Source of the DNA: Hemileia vastatrix
Taxonomy: Eukaryota; Basidiomycota; Pucciniomycetes; Pucciniales; Zaghouaniaceae
Direction: 5' to 3'
DNA length: 64,000 nt
Assembly (NCBI GenBank): GCA_030280995.1
Contig: JASXTE010000002.1
Location: forward strand, 16,021,183-16,085,182
The notes under the pieces: generated by a model
What the model was told of the DNA's origin: nothing
What the model saw: only the letters and a program-made list of their open reading frames with translations
The model's database searches: none
Position numbers and translations under genes: made by a program
In this document: positions 34,130-45,570 of the stretch, piece by piece
Layout of the letters: each line of letters opens with the position of its first letter
How positions within the stretch are numbered: the stretch's first letter is position 1

Positions 34130-34210
34130 TGCCAGTTTCCGTTGGCTACGATTTGCCAGTCTCCGTTGGCTACGATTGCAGATCCTATCCGCCAGTTTCC
34201 GTTGGCAACA
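34130..34210 (+). repeat. 24-bp tandem repeat in copia leader
   Basis: GCCAGT(T/C)TCCGTTGGCTACG occurs twice at 24-bp spacing, with a third partial copy at 34192 (GCCAGTTTCCGTTGGCAACA). It lies in the untranslated leader. Confidence 0.85.
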
Positions 34211-34473
34211 TACCATTGAATCGCTCTCCGCTGACTATCATATCAACCCGCCATTCACTTATCATTCCTATTTTTTTTCCTTTCCTCTTTCTTGTCTTGT
34301 TCTGTCTTTCTTTTTCTCTCTATCTCCGTATCAATTTTTTCTTTCTCCTTTTTTTCTTTTTCTCTCCTTTTTATTGAATAGTAGGACTTCCGCGCTGATC
34401 CCCCTAAGGGTGACGCTGTTGGCTTGAGGGAGATGTCCCGACAGTCCTTTATTAGTTTTTCTCTTTTTCTCTT

Positions 34474-34475
34474 TC

Positions 34476-34530
<55 letters not shown>

Positions 34531-34535
34531 ATCTT
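34474..34535 (+). repeat. Poly(A)46 flanked by 8-bp direct repeats in copia leader
   Basis: A pure run of 46 A (34482-34527) is bracketed by TCAATCTT on each side (34474-34481, 34528-34535), six bases before the presumed native start codon at 34541. The layout is that of a retroposed poly(A) with a target duplication; slippage or an assembly error is the alternative. Confidence 0.85.
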
Positions 34536-34540
34536 TAACA

Positions 34541-37500
34541 ATGTCATCACTCCCCCTACCGCAAACAACGACGCCCTGACCGACTCCTTCCCCGAACACC
34601 ACAACCCAGCCTTCCTCGACAGCACGCCCTACGACATCTCACGCCGACGACGGGGACGACTCGCCTGATGAAGATGCCGATCGACGTATTCGAGAATCTA
34701 GAAAAGAGACCGCCATGGCTCTTGCAAACCTCAAATCTGAAATGAAAGATTGGCCGCACAAGCTTAAAGCAGATGGTTCAAATTACCGGTCGTGGCTGCA
34801 AGAACTCGAACTCGTTCTCCTCGACTACATAGGTGACGAACACTTCTTTGTTCGAACAAGACCATCAAGAGGTTCAAACCGAGAGAAGATAGGCCGAGCT
34901 ATTCTTTTGAACTCGGTCAGCCCTGACCTGAGGAAACAGATACTGGACAAACGACCAACCCCAGTAGCTTATGCTCATCTACACAACCTATTCAGCTCTG
35001 CTTCACGAGCCACGCAGCTCAATATTCTCAACAAGATCTGGCAACTCAAGCTAAGTGAAATAAAGGAACCAGCAGTACTCCATGCAAGAATGAGATCCCT
35101 CTTCGATGATCTTAAAGATCAATCTTTTCAATTCAAGGAAGATGCCTTTTTCTCGATCATGCTCCAGAATGCCGTCGATGAGTCAACCAACATCAGACAC
35201 GAAGTGCTACGTGAATCCGAATACCACTTACGTGTTGATGGAAATCCACCTGATAGCATAGCCATGAACCGGATCATTTCCACCTCATGGGAACGGGTGA
35301 ATCTACATGGTGCAAAGGCCGACAACTATCCCCCCTCATCTTCTACTCCTGCGATTGCAAACTCCACATCACCTCAACCATCGTCATCAATCCCCAACCT
35401 GCTAACGGAACCACCATACTCCACCCACGAGGCAGATGCGGCTGGCCCAATGCAGTGTTGGAACTGCAACTCAACTAGACATTTACACAAAGATTGTCCA
35501 TACCCGCCTCCAACAGGTCATAATACCCACTCTTTCGCACAACAACCCCCACTCAACACCAGGTTTAGGCAGCAACATTTTGTACCACCGTCGACTAACT
35601 TCCAAATGTCTTTCCAGAACACTTACCCTCCATTACCCTACAATAACCGCCCCTTTCCCCCACACTTGCAAAATCAGCGACCACCGCAGAGAATGGATTC
35701 CTATAGACCTATTTACCCAAGCAGAACACAGATTCGGGACAATCCCAAACAAATAAAACCCGAGCCAAGATCGGCGAGGATTATGGAACTTGATGATTCC
35801 CATGAAGCCGCCACTGCTGATTTTGAAAAGCTAAATCTTTCAAACAGTGAACAATCATCCAGCCAACCAGTATATGATACAGGAGCCACGCATCACCTCA
35901 CTGGATCCAGACACGAGTTAGTGGATTTCATTGAATTACCTATCCCAATTGCATTAAAAGTAGCAACTGACAACGGACCAAATTCAATTACAGGGAAAGG
36001 GACTCTACGCTTCATTGGACTGGGTGGGATGACAGTGCTCATTAGAAACGTATACTACTGCGAGAAAGCGAACTGTACGTTGATATCTCCAGCCTCTCTA
36101 ATTCGAGCCGGGGCTGACATGTCTTTTGATAAACAGAATAATGTATATATATCATTTCAAGGTGAACATATTTTAAAAGCAACACTCACGGTTCGCAGAT
36201 GGCTCTTACCCTTCCCTCAAAATGTTATAAAAAATAAAACTTACATTAACCCCAACAACTTAATTGACACAATAACGATTGAAAGTGTGAACCTCCTTAA
36301 CCCAGACCTCATATCATCCCTCCCAGCAAACACAAATTTAATTAAAAATCACAAAAAATTGCCGCAAAAAGATCAAGATATTCTATACTACTACCACCGA
36401 TTATTTGGCCACGCAAGCATCCGGCAAATCCGGAAACTCATTGGAAGCAATATGGCTATTGGTCTACCTGATAGCCTTCCTCCGGGAGACATATCTTGCG
36501 AGATATGTCATATTTCAAAAAGCACAAGATCGGTCACTCCATTCTCGACCAATAGATCATTCGATAAACTAGAACTCCTCACTGCCGACCTGATTGGCCC
36601 TCTCGAAGAATCTACATATGATGATGGTTTGTATGCTCTCACTGTTAAAGATGTATGCACTTCCTATACTGAATGTCATATCCTCAAGCAGAAATCTGAA
36701 ACGACAAACAAACTCATTGAAATAATAAGCCGCCTTGAGAACCAGTGCCACGCATGTGTCAAGATATTCCGATCCGACAACGGTGGGGAATTTGTCAACA
36801 AGAAACTGGATTCCTACCTAATCAGCAAAGGCATCGTTCATGAACTATCCCTACCCTACTATCACGGCCAAAACGGGAAAATAGAGAGACAAAATAGGTC
36901 AGTCTCGGATATGGGTCGTACCATCCTGCTTGACAGTTCCTTACCAAAATTTTTCTGGGGATTCTCCTATAAATGGGCAGCCTATGTCCTAAATCGACTG
37001 CCAAATAAAACAACGCCTTCCATGACTCCCTACGAAGCACTTTTCGGCAACCCCCCCGCTCTCCATCTCATCAGACCATTTGGATCAACAGCTTTTGTCC
37101 ACATACCAAAAGAGACAAGAAATAAACTTGACAATCGCGCTGTTAAATGTATCCTAGTCGGTTTCCCTTTGGCTTCGAAAGGGTGGCTTTTCTGGAACCC
37201 GGACTCAAAAAAAGTCATCGCTTCCGCATGGGCTTCCTTCACATCATCAATGCCAACAAACAATAAATCAGATATAAATTACATCTTGAACAGCGCAACT
37301 CACAAACCAGAACCAAACCCACATATCCTTGGCGACTTCACAGCAGAAAAAATATTTGATGAACAGGAACAAATCATTGACTCACTTGAAAAAGCCGCCG
37401 CCCACATTGCATCTTCAGCCCCAAAGACTTTCAAAGAAGCATCAAAATCCCCCAACAAGGATGAATGGCAGAAAGCATGCGTCGAAGAAATGAATAATAT

Positions 37501-38947
37501 GGCGAGAATGGACGTATGGTCCCATGAAACACCACCTCCAGGTACCAGAATCACAGACGCCAAGTGGGTTTTTACAGAAAAAACGGATAGTGAAGGAAAT
37601 GTCATCAAACGCAAAGCAAGGTATGTTGCTAAAGGATTCAAACAAATAGCCGGAATTGATTACAACGAAACTTTTGCACCGACAGCAACATTCACATCTC
37701 AACGACTCATGTTGACCATAGCAGCATTACACGACTGGCCCGTCCATTCTTTTGACGTCACAGCTGCCTACCTGCACAGCAAGCTTGAGGAAGAAATATG
37801 GATCAAAGATCCTCCGGGCTTTGCTGTTAATGATGGGAAAGCACTGAAATTAAAAAAAGCGCTGTATGGAACCTGTCAAGCTGCCAGATGTTGGTGGCTT
37901 CATATTTCCAACAAACTCCGCTCCAACGGCTACAATCTATCGCCCTATGACCCAAGTCTATACTACCTCCATAATCAAAATGAATCCACGGTCATCTGGA
38001 TTCATGTGGACGATGGCCTGGTAATGGGCAACAGCCTCTCATCACTGGAAAAGCTTCAGACCATCCTTAGCAGCGAACTAACCATCAAGTGGCAAAATGG
38101 TTTGGACTCCATAGTAGGTATTCAGGTGACCCGAAACAATAACGGTTTTGTCCTATCTCAAAGACAACTAATCAATAAAATTCTAGATAATTACAATCCC
38201 ACACACCATACTAGAACTACACCTTTGCCCCACTCTTGCAATCTATCCACAAGCGACAAGAACAATGTGCCAATCAATCCCACGAACTATCTATCAATCA
38301 TTGGTTCCATGAGCTATGTTGCCAGTGGCAGCAGACCTGACTTATCTTTTGGGGTGAATTACTTAGCACGCTTCTCTAACTGCCCATCAACCGAACACTG
38401 GAATGCCCTCAATCACCTACTAGGTTACCTTGAAAAGACAAAAGATTACACACTACGTCTGTACCCTGATAAAACTATTATAAATGAATTATCTCTAAAA
38501 GGTTACAGCGACTCTAATTGGGGAGGCGAATATTCTAAGTCGACGGGCGGGTCATTAATTACGTTACAAGGCTGCGCAATCAACTGGTCATCAAGAAGAC
38601 TTCCATGCGTCGCAAACTCAACTAGTTACGCCGAACTGATGGCGCTAAGCGCAACAACGAGAACAGGAATCTGGATCAAACATCTCTTACAAGATATGAT
38701 TAATTTTAACGGTAAACTAAACCTTCACTGCGATAATCAATCCACCATCAATGTGTCATCTGATCAATCATCCAATAAAAGAACGCGCCATTGCGACCGG
38801 GAGTTCTACTACATTAACGAACAACTATACCGAAAACTTGCAACCCTCACTTGGGTAAAGACACATGATCAACTGGCTGACCTTTTCACAAAACCACTCA
38901 CACCTCTCCTGCACAATGTGGCAATAAGTCGACTACATATTAAATAA
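34541..38947 (+). CDS. Copia Gag-Pol polyprotein (early TGA; open from ATG 34715)
   Basis: From ATG 34715 the frame is open for 1410 codons. An upstream ATG at 34541 is in the same phase, but TGA at 34577-34579 (codon 13) cuts it; the intervening residues are protein-like (Ser/Pro/Thr, then DDGDDSPDEDADRRI), so 34541 is probably the ancestral start. Counting from 34715: zinc knuckle CWNCNSTRHLHKDC near 248 (CX2CX4HX4C), protease YDTGATH near 387, integrase zinc region (H..H...CEIC) near 565-600, core D, D, E in ADLIGP, SDNGGEF, GKIERQN (about 623, 686, 721), RT with HVDDG near 1097, RNase H from YSDSNWGG near 1266 to LADLFTKPL. All key residues are present. Confidence 0.93.
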
Positions 38948-39150
38948 TCTCCTTTCTCATTTTTCTCTCTACTATATATCTTCTACCCTTATGTATAAAT
39001 TTTTTTAAAAAAATTATTATGAGCATAAATAAATAAAATGTACATTAAAAAATTATAATATAAACCAATACTATAAATAAATAAAAAAAAGTATTTTCTC
39101 TCTCTCATTGATTCATTATTCTATATCTCAACACACCGTCAGCGTCTTGT

Positions 39151-39161
39151 TGAGGGGCGGG
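39151..39161 (+). promoter_or_regulatory. Copia polypurine tract
   Basis: TGAGGGGCGGG abuts the 3' LTR. This is the expected plus-strand primer site. Confidence 0.75.
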
Positions 39162-39272
39162 TGTTGAATACTCAACTGCGCCGCAGCAGCATGTATATAA
39201 TGACCAAATACTATAATGAAATAAAGCATTGATTTCCAATCTTAAACTACCACTAGCGCACAGAAGCCAATA
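39162..39272 (+). repeat. Copia 3' LTR, 111 bp
   Basis: It is identical to the 5' LTR over all 111 bases and is followed by the GACCC duplication. Confidence 0.95.
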
Positions 39273-39410
39273 GACCCAAGATACGGCAAGCTGTTCTTCC
39301 TTTTGGGGAAACCACTCGGGAGAGCATTTGCCTTTAGGGTCAACTACAATTTCGGACATTGTTGAGGAAGTGGTGAGTTGAAAGGAAAAAATGAAAAAAA
39401 TGGGGAGTGG

Positions 39411-39683
39411 ATGAAGGAAAGGGTAGGTTTGGTGACACAGCAAAGAGACTTGTGCTTGAAGGGGAAAGACATGGGCATAGGGTTTGATTTACAGAATTCG
39501 GTAGACATCAGTGACTTTACTGACATCTACAGAGAAATTACAGAAACTCTCGCCACTGAGAGGCTTAATGTGCACGACTGGGGAATATGTATGCGATTTG
39601 GCGAAAAGTTACTCTACCGAGGTGACTTACAACAACGGTTGTGGATGCTCTTAATACAAAGCAAGCCCCTCATCAATTCTTAA
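39411..39683 (+). CDS. Hypothetical short ORF, 90 codons
   Basis: The frame from ATG 39411 to TAA has fairly even codon use and an amphipathic, protein-like middle (FTDIYREITETLATERLN, then WGICMRFGEKLLYRGDLQQR), unlike the AT-rich noise nearby. It lies between the divergent SANT-like gene and the fucosyltransferase-like gene. No domain is recognised. It could be an exon of an unannotated gene or chance. Confidence 0.3.
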   Translation: MKERVGLVTQQRDLCLKGKDMGIGFDLQNSVDISDFTDIYREITETLATERLNVHDWGICMRFGEKLLYRGDLQQRLWMLLIQSKPLINS

Positions 39684-40087
39684 GTGATAATGATATTAGG
39701 ATTTCACTCTTTTTTGTATAATCCTCTCACCAGTTGCCGCTATAACATCGGTTTAAATATTAATGGGTTTGAATGATTTGAATGATGCAGTCATTTATCA
39801 TTAGATATTATGATCCTTTACATATTTTATTGGTTTCCTTGTTCAACAAACTGGACACTTTTCACAAGACACCGGCGATGCTGTTCCGCTTTCTTGCTGC
39901 TTGGCTATGATCAACCAGTTATTTTATTCACACAAAACAATTAAAAATCCCTGCAGCCCTAAGCTCATGTTTTTTCGCACAGATCATTTTAGAGGAAATC
40001 TGTCACCTGTGAGCTATTTTTCAGAGATTGATATCTTTTTCTGCTTTTCTGGCGTTATTTCTTCTCATTTTTCGTCTTGCGCTGAGA

Positions 40088-42468
40088 ATGTCATCCCCAC
40101 TTACTCATTCACTTTCTAATTCTAACAAAAGTTGTATTTCTGCCGATGACGTTTGGAAAGCTCATGAGAAGGATGAGTTGCATTCTACAGACGCCATAGA
40201 TGATGGTGATTCAGCCACACCTACCACGTCTCTTTTATTCGGAAAACCTCAGAAGCGCAAGCCTAAACACTCATTCCACAAGACACTCTACTGTAGTGGA
40301 ATCATTTTTTTATTGGCTCTTACAAGCGTGGCCTTGGCGTGTTTTGCTCCAAACAGATTATCTAAAACGCTGGAAGCCACTTCACACGTACTCGCTAATC
40401 AAGAGTCCAAATGGGAAAAAGTAAACACTTGGGTATCAGAACATGTTCCGATTCACTGGAAAGAATCTTATGGAAATAAAAATAAAAATATCTCACCTGT
40501 TTCAGATTCAAGCAATAAACATGGCTCCTTCAAATTTGACGATATGGAAGAACTTTACGGTGGCACAAAGACTGCCAATCTAAATCTGCCAAACCACGAG
40601 CAAAAAAATGTTAGTGATGAAAGTGAGTGGCTTCAGTTTTGCAAGAATATAATTTGATGATTAAGGCATCTTTTTTAATCATTACACTTGTTTATATTCT
40701 TTCCTACTTTAGATTTGCCATTGTTAGGAAAATTGTTATGGAAACATAGAGTTGGATCACCGAACCTTGAGTCTCAGCAACATTTCAACTTGAGTCTTTC
40801 TGAAGGTTATAAGTATGAGCGCGTCAGGCCCGTTTCTCGTACAATTCCATTGACTTTGGAGTCTACTACCAAGTATCTCACCTACACACCCCACGGAGGC
40901 TTTCACAATCAGCGAACTGAACTAGGAAACGCTCTTTTGTTAGGAAAACTACTCAACCGAGTTGTTCTTATGCCACCCATGAGACTGGGACGGCCTGTCG
41001 GTTTGAATTCTTCAGACCAATTGCAAAACTCATTGGAGAAAGAGTATGAAGAAAAGTATCTAATATGCTTGAAATTAAAAACTAAACTTCATCGAAACGA
41101 ACAGTGTGAAAAATTAAATGAGTGGACTTTAGTGCAAGCTGATTATTTTTTCAACCTAAAATCTGTCGAGTCTAATAAGATACAGATACTTGATAGATGG
41201 GATCCACGAGAAAGTTGGATATGGCACTCATTAGCCCTCAACTCTTCTGATTGGATGGAGCTGGAAGAGCACACCAGTCACGACTACGATATTATTCAAT
41301 CTAACAAAACGAGAGAAGTCTTGAACTCAGTTAGATACACGGACTCTGTCAGCATTTCTAATTTGAAAGCTTACGATCACATTAAACTGTTAAGTTTTGG
41401 CTCATTGTTGGGCGAGGGGAAGATCAAAACTCACACGTTGAGTGCTGCAAAATGGAAACATAAAATTGCTCTGTCTCTAGTTTGTAAAACTCCTATCTTA
41501 GAACGAATTTCTGAAACAATAGTTCAACAACTTGGAAAAAATGAGTATATTGGCTTACATTTACGAGTTAGAAAGTATCAAACCGAGGTAAAGCCGGAAT
41601 ATTAAACACAAGTTTGTCTATTTATAGACTGATTGAACTTTTTTAAACAGGATCAATCTACGCGATCGATCCACCGGATTTTCACTAGACTCTGCACTGG
41701 AGTTTTAGGATTAAAAGAGCAAGAAGTAAAACATCTTATTCTAGCCAGTCAGAAAAACCGCCAAAAGAGTCTCAATTCTAAGAGGAGACATAAATCGGGA
41801 AAGAAAAATATCTTCTTGTCACAATATTGGGAAGAAAATGAAGAAGAGTTCGCGCGAACCAGTAATTTTTCTGACCAGGCTGCAGTGCCAATATCTACTT
41901 CTCCCGAATTTCTAGAACTCAAGGCCAGAAAACATGGTTCCAAGCTAACTTTCTCAGAATTTCATTCATTTAGATCTAGTTTGAACTGCAGAGGTCCACT
42001 CCATCTAGAAAAAAAGAGAAAGGTTTTAAATCGACCCGTTTTCATTGCGACTGACTCTCTTGACCCCATAAACAATCGTGCATTATGGCTCTTCTTCGAC
42101 ACTTTTCCTTGCACATTTATATTGTCAGATTTTATAGACTCAAAATCAGTCAAACAAAGAACTGATGATGAGACTGAATACTATCAGAAGCTGCGAAGCT
42201 CAGAAGATGGTTTAAGATTAGCACCTTTTTTAAACCCGCTGTTGGAAGCATTGATTGTAGCCAAAGTGAGTTGATGTTTAACTTTATGGCTATGCTGACT
42301 GGGGTAACTGAAATTTAACATAACTAAAACTACCTGTTTGTGGAATGTGTTGTAAAAAAGTCATTTGTTGCCATTGGAACGCCTAAATCCTCCTTCAGTA
42401 GATACATAATTGAAATTCTCCATCCAACTTACATTCAAGAACGCATGGAGGGCAAGGCTACTAAATAA
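40088..42468 (+). CDS. O-fucosyltransferase-like type II membrane protein, 4 exons
   Basis: Exons 40088-40622, 40713-41587, 41651-42265 and 42361-42468 join in phase to 710 residues. Introns are 90, 63 and 95 bp, with GTGAGT/GTAAAG donors and AG acceptors. ATG 40088 is chosen because a longer upstream frame has no ATG. The protein has a charged cytoplasmic N-terminus, a membrane anchor at about residues 66-86 (TLYCSGIIFLLALTSVALAC), a stem, then the sugar-donor motif HGGFHNQR (about 239-246) followed by NALLLGKLLNRVVLMPPMRL, and late in exon 3 FIATDSLDP and LWLFFDTF. These are hallmarks of GDP-fucose O-fucosyltransferase-like GT-B proteins, expected in the Golgi/ER lumen. Donor and acceptor in fungi are not established, so activity is inferred. 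There are no stops; it is apparently functional. Confidence 0.88.
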
Positions 42469-43289
42469 ATATTTATCCATCTGCTCTATCAAACTTTTTT
42501 TACTCCATTGTATATATAGTCATATTTTAATAGTTCAAGACATTACTGATAAGCAAAGACAACAGGTAAGTTAAATAACAAGGGACAATGGTGGACTTAG
42601 GACAGAGAGGGACAATGGCAAGAGACTTGAGGAGTGAAGGACGGAGGAATAAATGATAAGTAAATAATTATTAAAATAAGGGCATCTACCACCGTGTCGG
42701 TAACACCCCACTCCGTGCATACTTAACTATTACTTTGATGCATATTCCGGCACTGTGCCATTTACACCTCACATCAGCTATTCATTTCAGTAAATGTTGG
42801 GTACAAGTAAGTATATATACTTACAGATACTTACTTTGTGTCATTAACTCACACCTCTCCTTGCCAATTTTTTCATTTTGCATTGCTCATCAAAATACTT
42901 AATCACACCCTTGATTCCACCACCATTTCACACATTTTCTTTTCAATTCACTATACTCACTACTCATCACCAAACTTTATCAATTTCCACTATTTTACAC
43001 AACTGGCTTCACACTCCAAGCATCACTTACTAAAATATGCCAAGAAACCACTAGAAAATGTGATCTCTAAACACACATAGGAAATAATATACTCTTATTC
43101 CTTCATACCAAGTTATTCATTGAGAACATTAAATGACATGCATAAAAAATTAGCAGTTGAGGTTTACCTAATTACTGCCAAAGTTCAAGGGTTGAATATT
43201 AACTAAATGTGGTGATTAGTAAAAGATACTGCATAGGGTGGTTGATTATTGAAATTCATTATGAAATGACTAAGTAAAATGCAATTATA
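42469..43289. other. Intergenic, no gene recognised
   Basis: This holds the fucosyltransferase-like 3' flank, with no further exon seen. The frame at 42838-43080 is low-complexity His/Ser-rich translation of C/T/A-rich DNA and is not supported as a gene. Confidence 0.4.
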
Positions 43290-43810
43290 GGGGGTGCCAG
43301 TTCTGGCAAATCCGCACTTATTTAAGTGTGGATTTCCAAAACACACTAGCCCCAACACTGGTGGATTTCAAAATGAAATAAGTCACTTATTTCACTCAAA
43401 TCCACACTTTCTCAACCAAAAGTGCTCATTTCACTATAACATCCCATTTCACTGATTTTTCAGCATCATCCCATTCATACACAGCACTCCACAGCATAGC
43501 ACTTCATAACTCAAAAAATCATACATCATTTACATTTTTATACCCTATAAGAGTCATGCCTTCCTCACTCTCAAATCATGATAAGCTACATCAAGCAATG
43601 ACTTCATAGCTCTTGATCTCCTCTTAAACTCTGAATGCAATTCTGATTCTGATCTTGAAGAAGATTTTCTTTTTTTATCAAAAATGGCCAGGAAACATTA
43701 CCTTCTTCCAAGAAAGCCTCAAGTACACCATCAAAACACTTCTTAACCTATCTGTACCCAGTTTTAGACAGTTTTTCAGGACTTGCCAGGAATGTTTCTT
43801 TAGAATGGGT
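43290..43810 (+). mobile_element. Harbinger-like element, 5' fragment
   Basis: It starts GGGGGTGCCAGTTCTGGCAA after TATA and matches 60057-60575 closely in the same orientation, including a transposase-like N-terminal piece (KYTIKTLLNLSVPSFRQFFRT). Homology stops at about 43810, before the nuclease domain, so the 3' part is lost. Confidence 0.75.
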
Positions 43811-44559
43811 ATTCTTATTTGTATATTGACTTTGATTTTGAATTTTCTGTTATAGTCTCTTTTTTTCAAGTCTCTTTGTTTTCTTTCATCATCTCAACAT
43901 GAAATCGCATACTTTCTGCAATTGCATAATTTTTCAGTCATTCCTTTTTTTCTTTCATCACTTAAATCCATTTCCTCCTCTCCTCTTTCATCACTCAAAT
44001 AATTAGAAGTCATTTGTTTTCTCAACTCACCTCTCCAAGCAAGTCATTTTTTCATTTTTACTTCTATATTTGCTAACTAAATTTTTTTTGTTTTTTTTTG
44101 TGTTTTTTATTTTTTTATTTTTTTTGTATCTAAATTTTTTAGTAAGTGTTTATTTTTTGATTTTAAAGTAAAATTATTCTTTTTCCTTCTCTCCCTCTTT
44201 TCTTTCTTTTTTTAGCTCCATCATCCTACTCTTCATCCCTCCTTGGCTTGGTCATTATTCCCCCTTTCTCCTATTTCACTTTTTTTTGGTTCCATGTCAT
44301 TGAAACACATACACTGCACATTCTATAAGCATTTAACTTGCTCCATATTCAATTTCCCCCAAATTACAACTTCACTCTTTCTCACTCTATTTTTCCTACC
44401 TTTCAATCAAGGTAAGTTTCATCTCATTTTTTTCATGTCTATATAATATCTCACTCTTTCTATGAAAATTTCATACTTAAATATATGTAGGACATATATG
44501 GATAACAGTGGACTTATTCAACTCTTCATGTTGTCATTTTTATTATCACTTTTCAAGTT
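43811..44559. other. T-rich low-complexity DNA
   Basis: Long T runs (44080-44190) and CT-rich stretches dominate. No gene or element was recognised. Confidence 0.5.
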
Positions 44560-45570
44560 TTTGTAAAATTTTGAAAATCAGACTCAGAATTAAGGTTAGG
44601 TTTATTCAAATCTAATGTCCTTTCAACTGAAGATTCTCCTGAATGCTATCTTTTATTTCCAACAAACAGATTTGAATTTGGTTCAGTGGTTGCTAAGATA
44701 TTGACCTTTAAAGTTGAGCCTTTTTTTCCCCATTTGAATTTCATTTCTTTCATTTTTATATTAAAAATTAGGGTTAGCTTTATCTAAATGACATTTACTT
44801 TAATTGAAGATTCTACTGAAGCCTATATCTCATTTCCCACAAACAGGTTTGAATTAAATTCAGAGGTTGCTGAGATTTTGAACTTTGATGTTGAGCCTTT
44901 TTTTACAAATTATACTTATCTTATTTCATGTTTTTATATTGCATAATTAGAGAATAAGGATTCTTAAACCCTTATCTGGTTAATTTCTAGGCTTTTATCT
45001 CCCTCTTTTTGGACTTTTCATCATCACTTTTTAAGTTTTTTTGAAAATTTAAAAATTTGAGTCAAAATTAGGGTTAGGTTTATTTGAATCAACTGTCTTT
45101 TTTTCTGAAGATACTTTTGAAGCCTATCTTTCATGTCCAGTAAATCAATTTGAATTTGGTTCAGTGGTTGCTGAGATATTGACCTTTAAAGGTGAGCCTT
45201 TTTTAAAATTTCACTTTTATTTATTTTATAATGCATAACTTAACATTTACATCATGCATTTATCCTTCAAGATTCCTTTGATTATCTAGCCTTTTATCTC
45301 CCTCTTGTTGGAATTTTCATCATCACTTTTCAAGTTTTGGTGCAATTTTGAAAATCAGAGTCAGTATTATGGATAGGTTTTTTTGAATATACTGTCCTTT
45401 TAGCTGAAGATACTTCTGAAGCCTATCTTTCATTTCCAGAAAACTGACTAGAATTTGGTTCAGTGGTTGCTGAGATATTGACCTTTAAATTTGAGTCTTT
45501 TTTTCCCATTTTCACTTTTATTTATTTCATAATGCATAACATAACATTTACATCATGCATTTATCCTGCC
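44560..45570. repeat. Tandem repeat, ~295-bp unit, 4 copies (one shortened)
   Basis: The block TTGGTTCAGTGGTTGCTGAG, then ATATTGACCTTTAAA.TTGAGCC, recurs at about 44675, 44860, 45155 and 45450. The companion block GAAAATCAGAGTCAGAATTA.GGTTAGG starts each unit. Spacing is about 185, 295 and 296 bases, so one unit lost about 110. Confidence 0.8.

Larger units (their letters stand above)
33960..39272 (+). mobile_element. Complete Ty1/copia element, 5313 bp, TSD GACCC
   Basis: Two identical 111-bp LTRs (TGTTGAATAC...GAAGCCAATA) bound one long gag-pol frame. GACCC stands at 33955-33959 and 39273-39277. Gene order GAG-PR-IN-RT-RH is the copia order. Identical LTRs mean a recent insertion. The 111-bp LTR is short but holds both TATATAAT and AATAAA. 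The base composition (richer in G+C) differs from the surrounding DNA. Confidence 0.96.
33651..39359 (-). pseudogene. SANT/Myb-like domain gene, split by the copia insertion
   Basis: The minus-strand ATG is at 39359. The first 29 codons run to 39273, ending ...EEQLAVSWV. Leaving out copia and one GACCC, the frame continues at 33954 as YISEQPEFSS..TGKPSYKQI, then meets TAA (33891-33889), resumes as NSPCKEHYQE, and joins exon 2 (33798-33651) through a 52-bp intron (GTATGAG...TTTCTAG, 33850-33799). Exon 2 reads WAALNTANLKCSSL and ends in TGA. The W...EE..L..SW....S..P spacing and the later RW/W-A-N-K pattern match SANT-like domains that abound in rust and plant TE-linked genes. The family name is inference; the split is read directly. 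Confidence 0.55.

Noticed and set aside
34331..34531. Minus-strand frame beginning with poly-Phe
   Set aside because: It is a translation of the poly(A) run and the adjacent CT-rich leader.
42838..43080. 80-codon plus-strand frame
   Set aside because: It is a low-complexity translation of C/T/A-rich DNA with no splice sites or motif.
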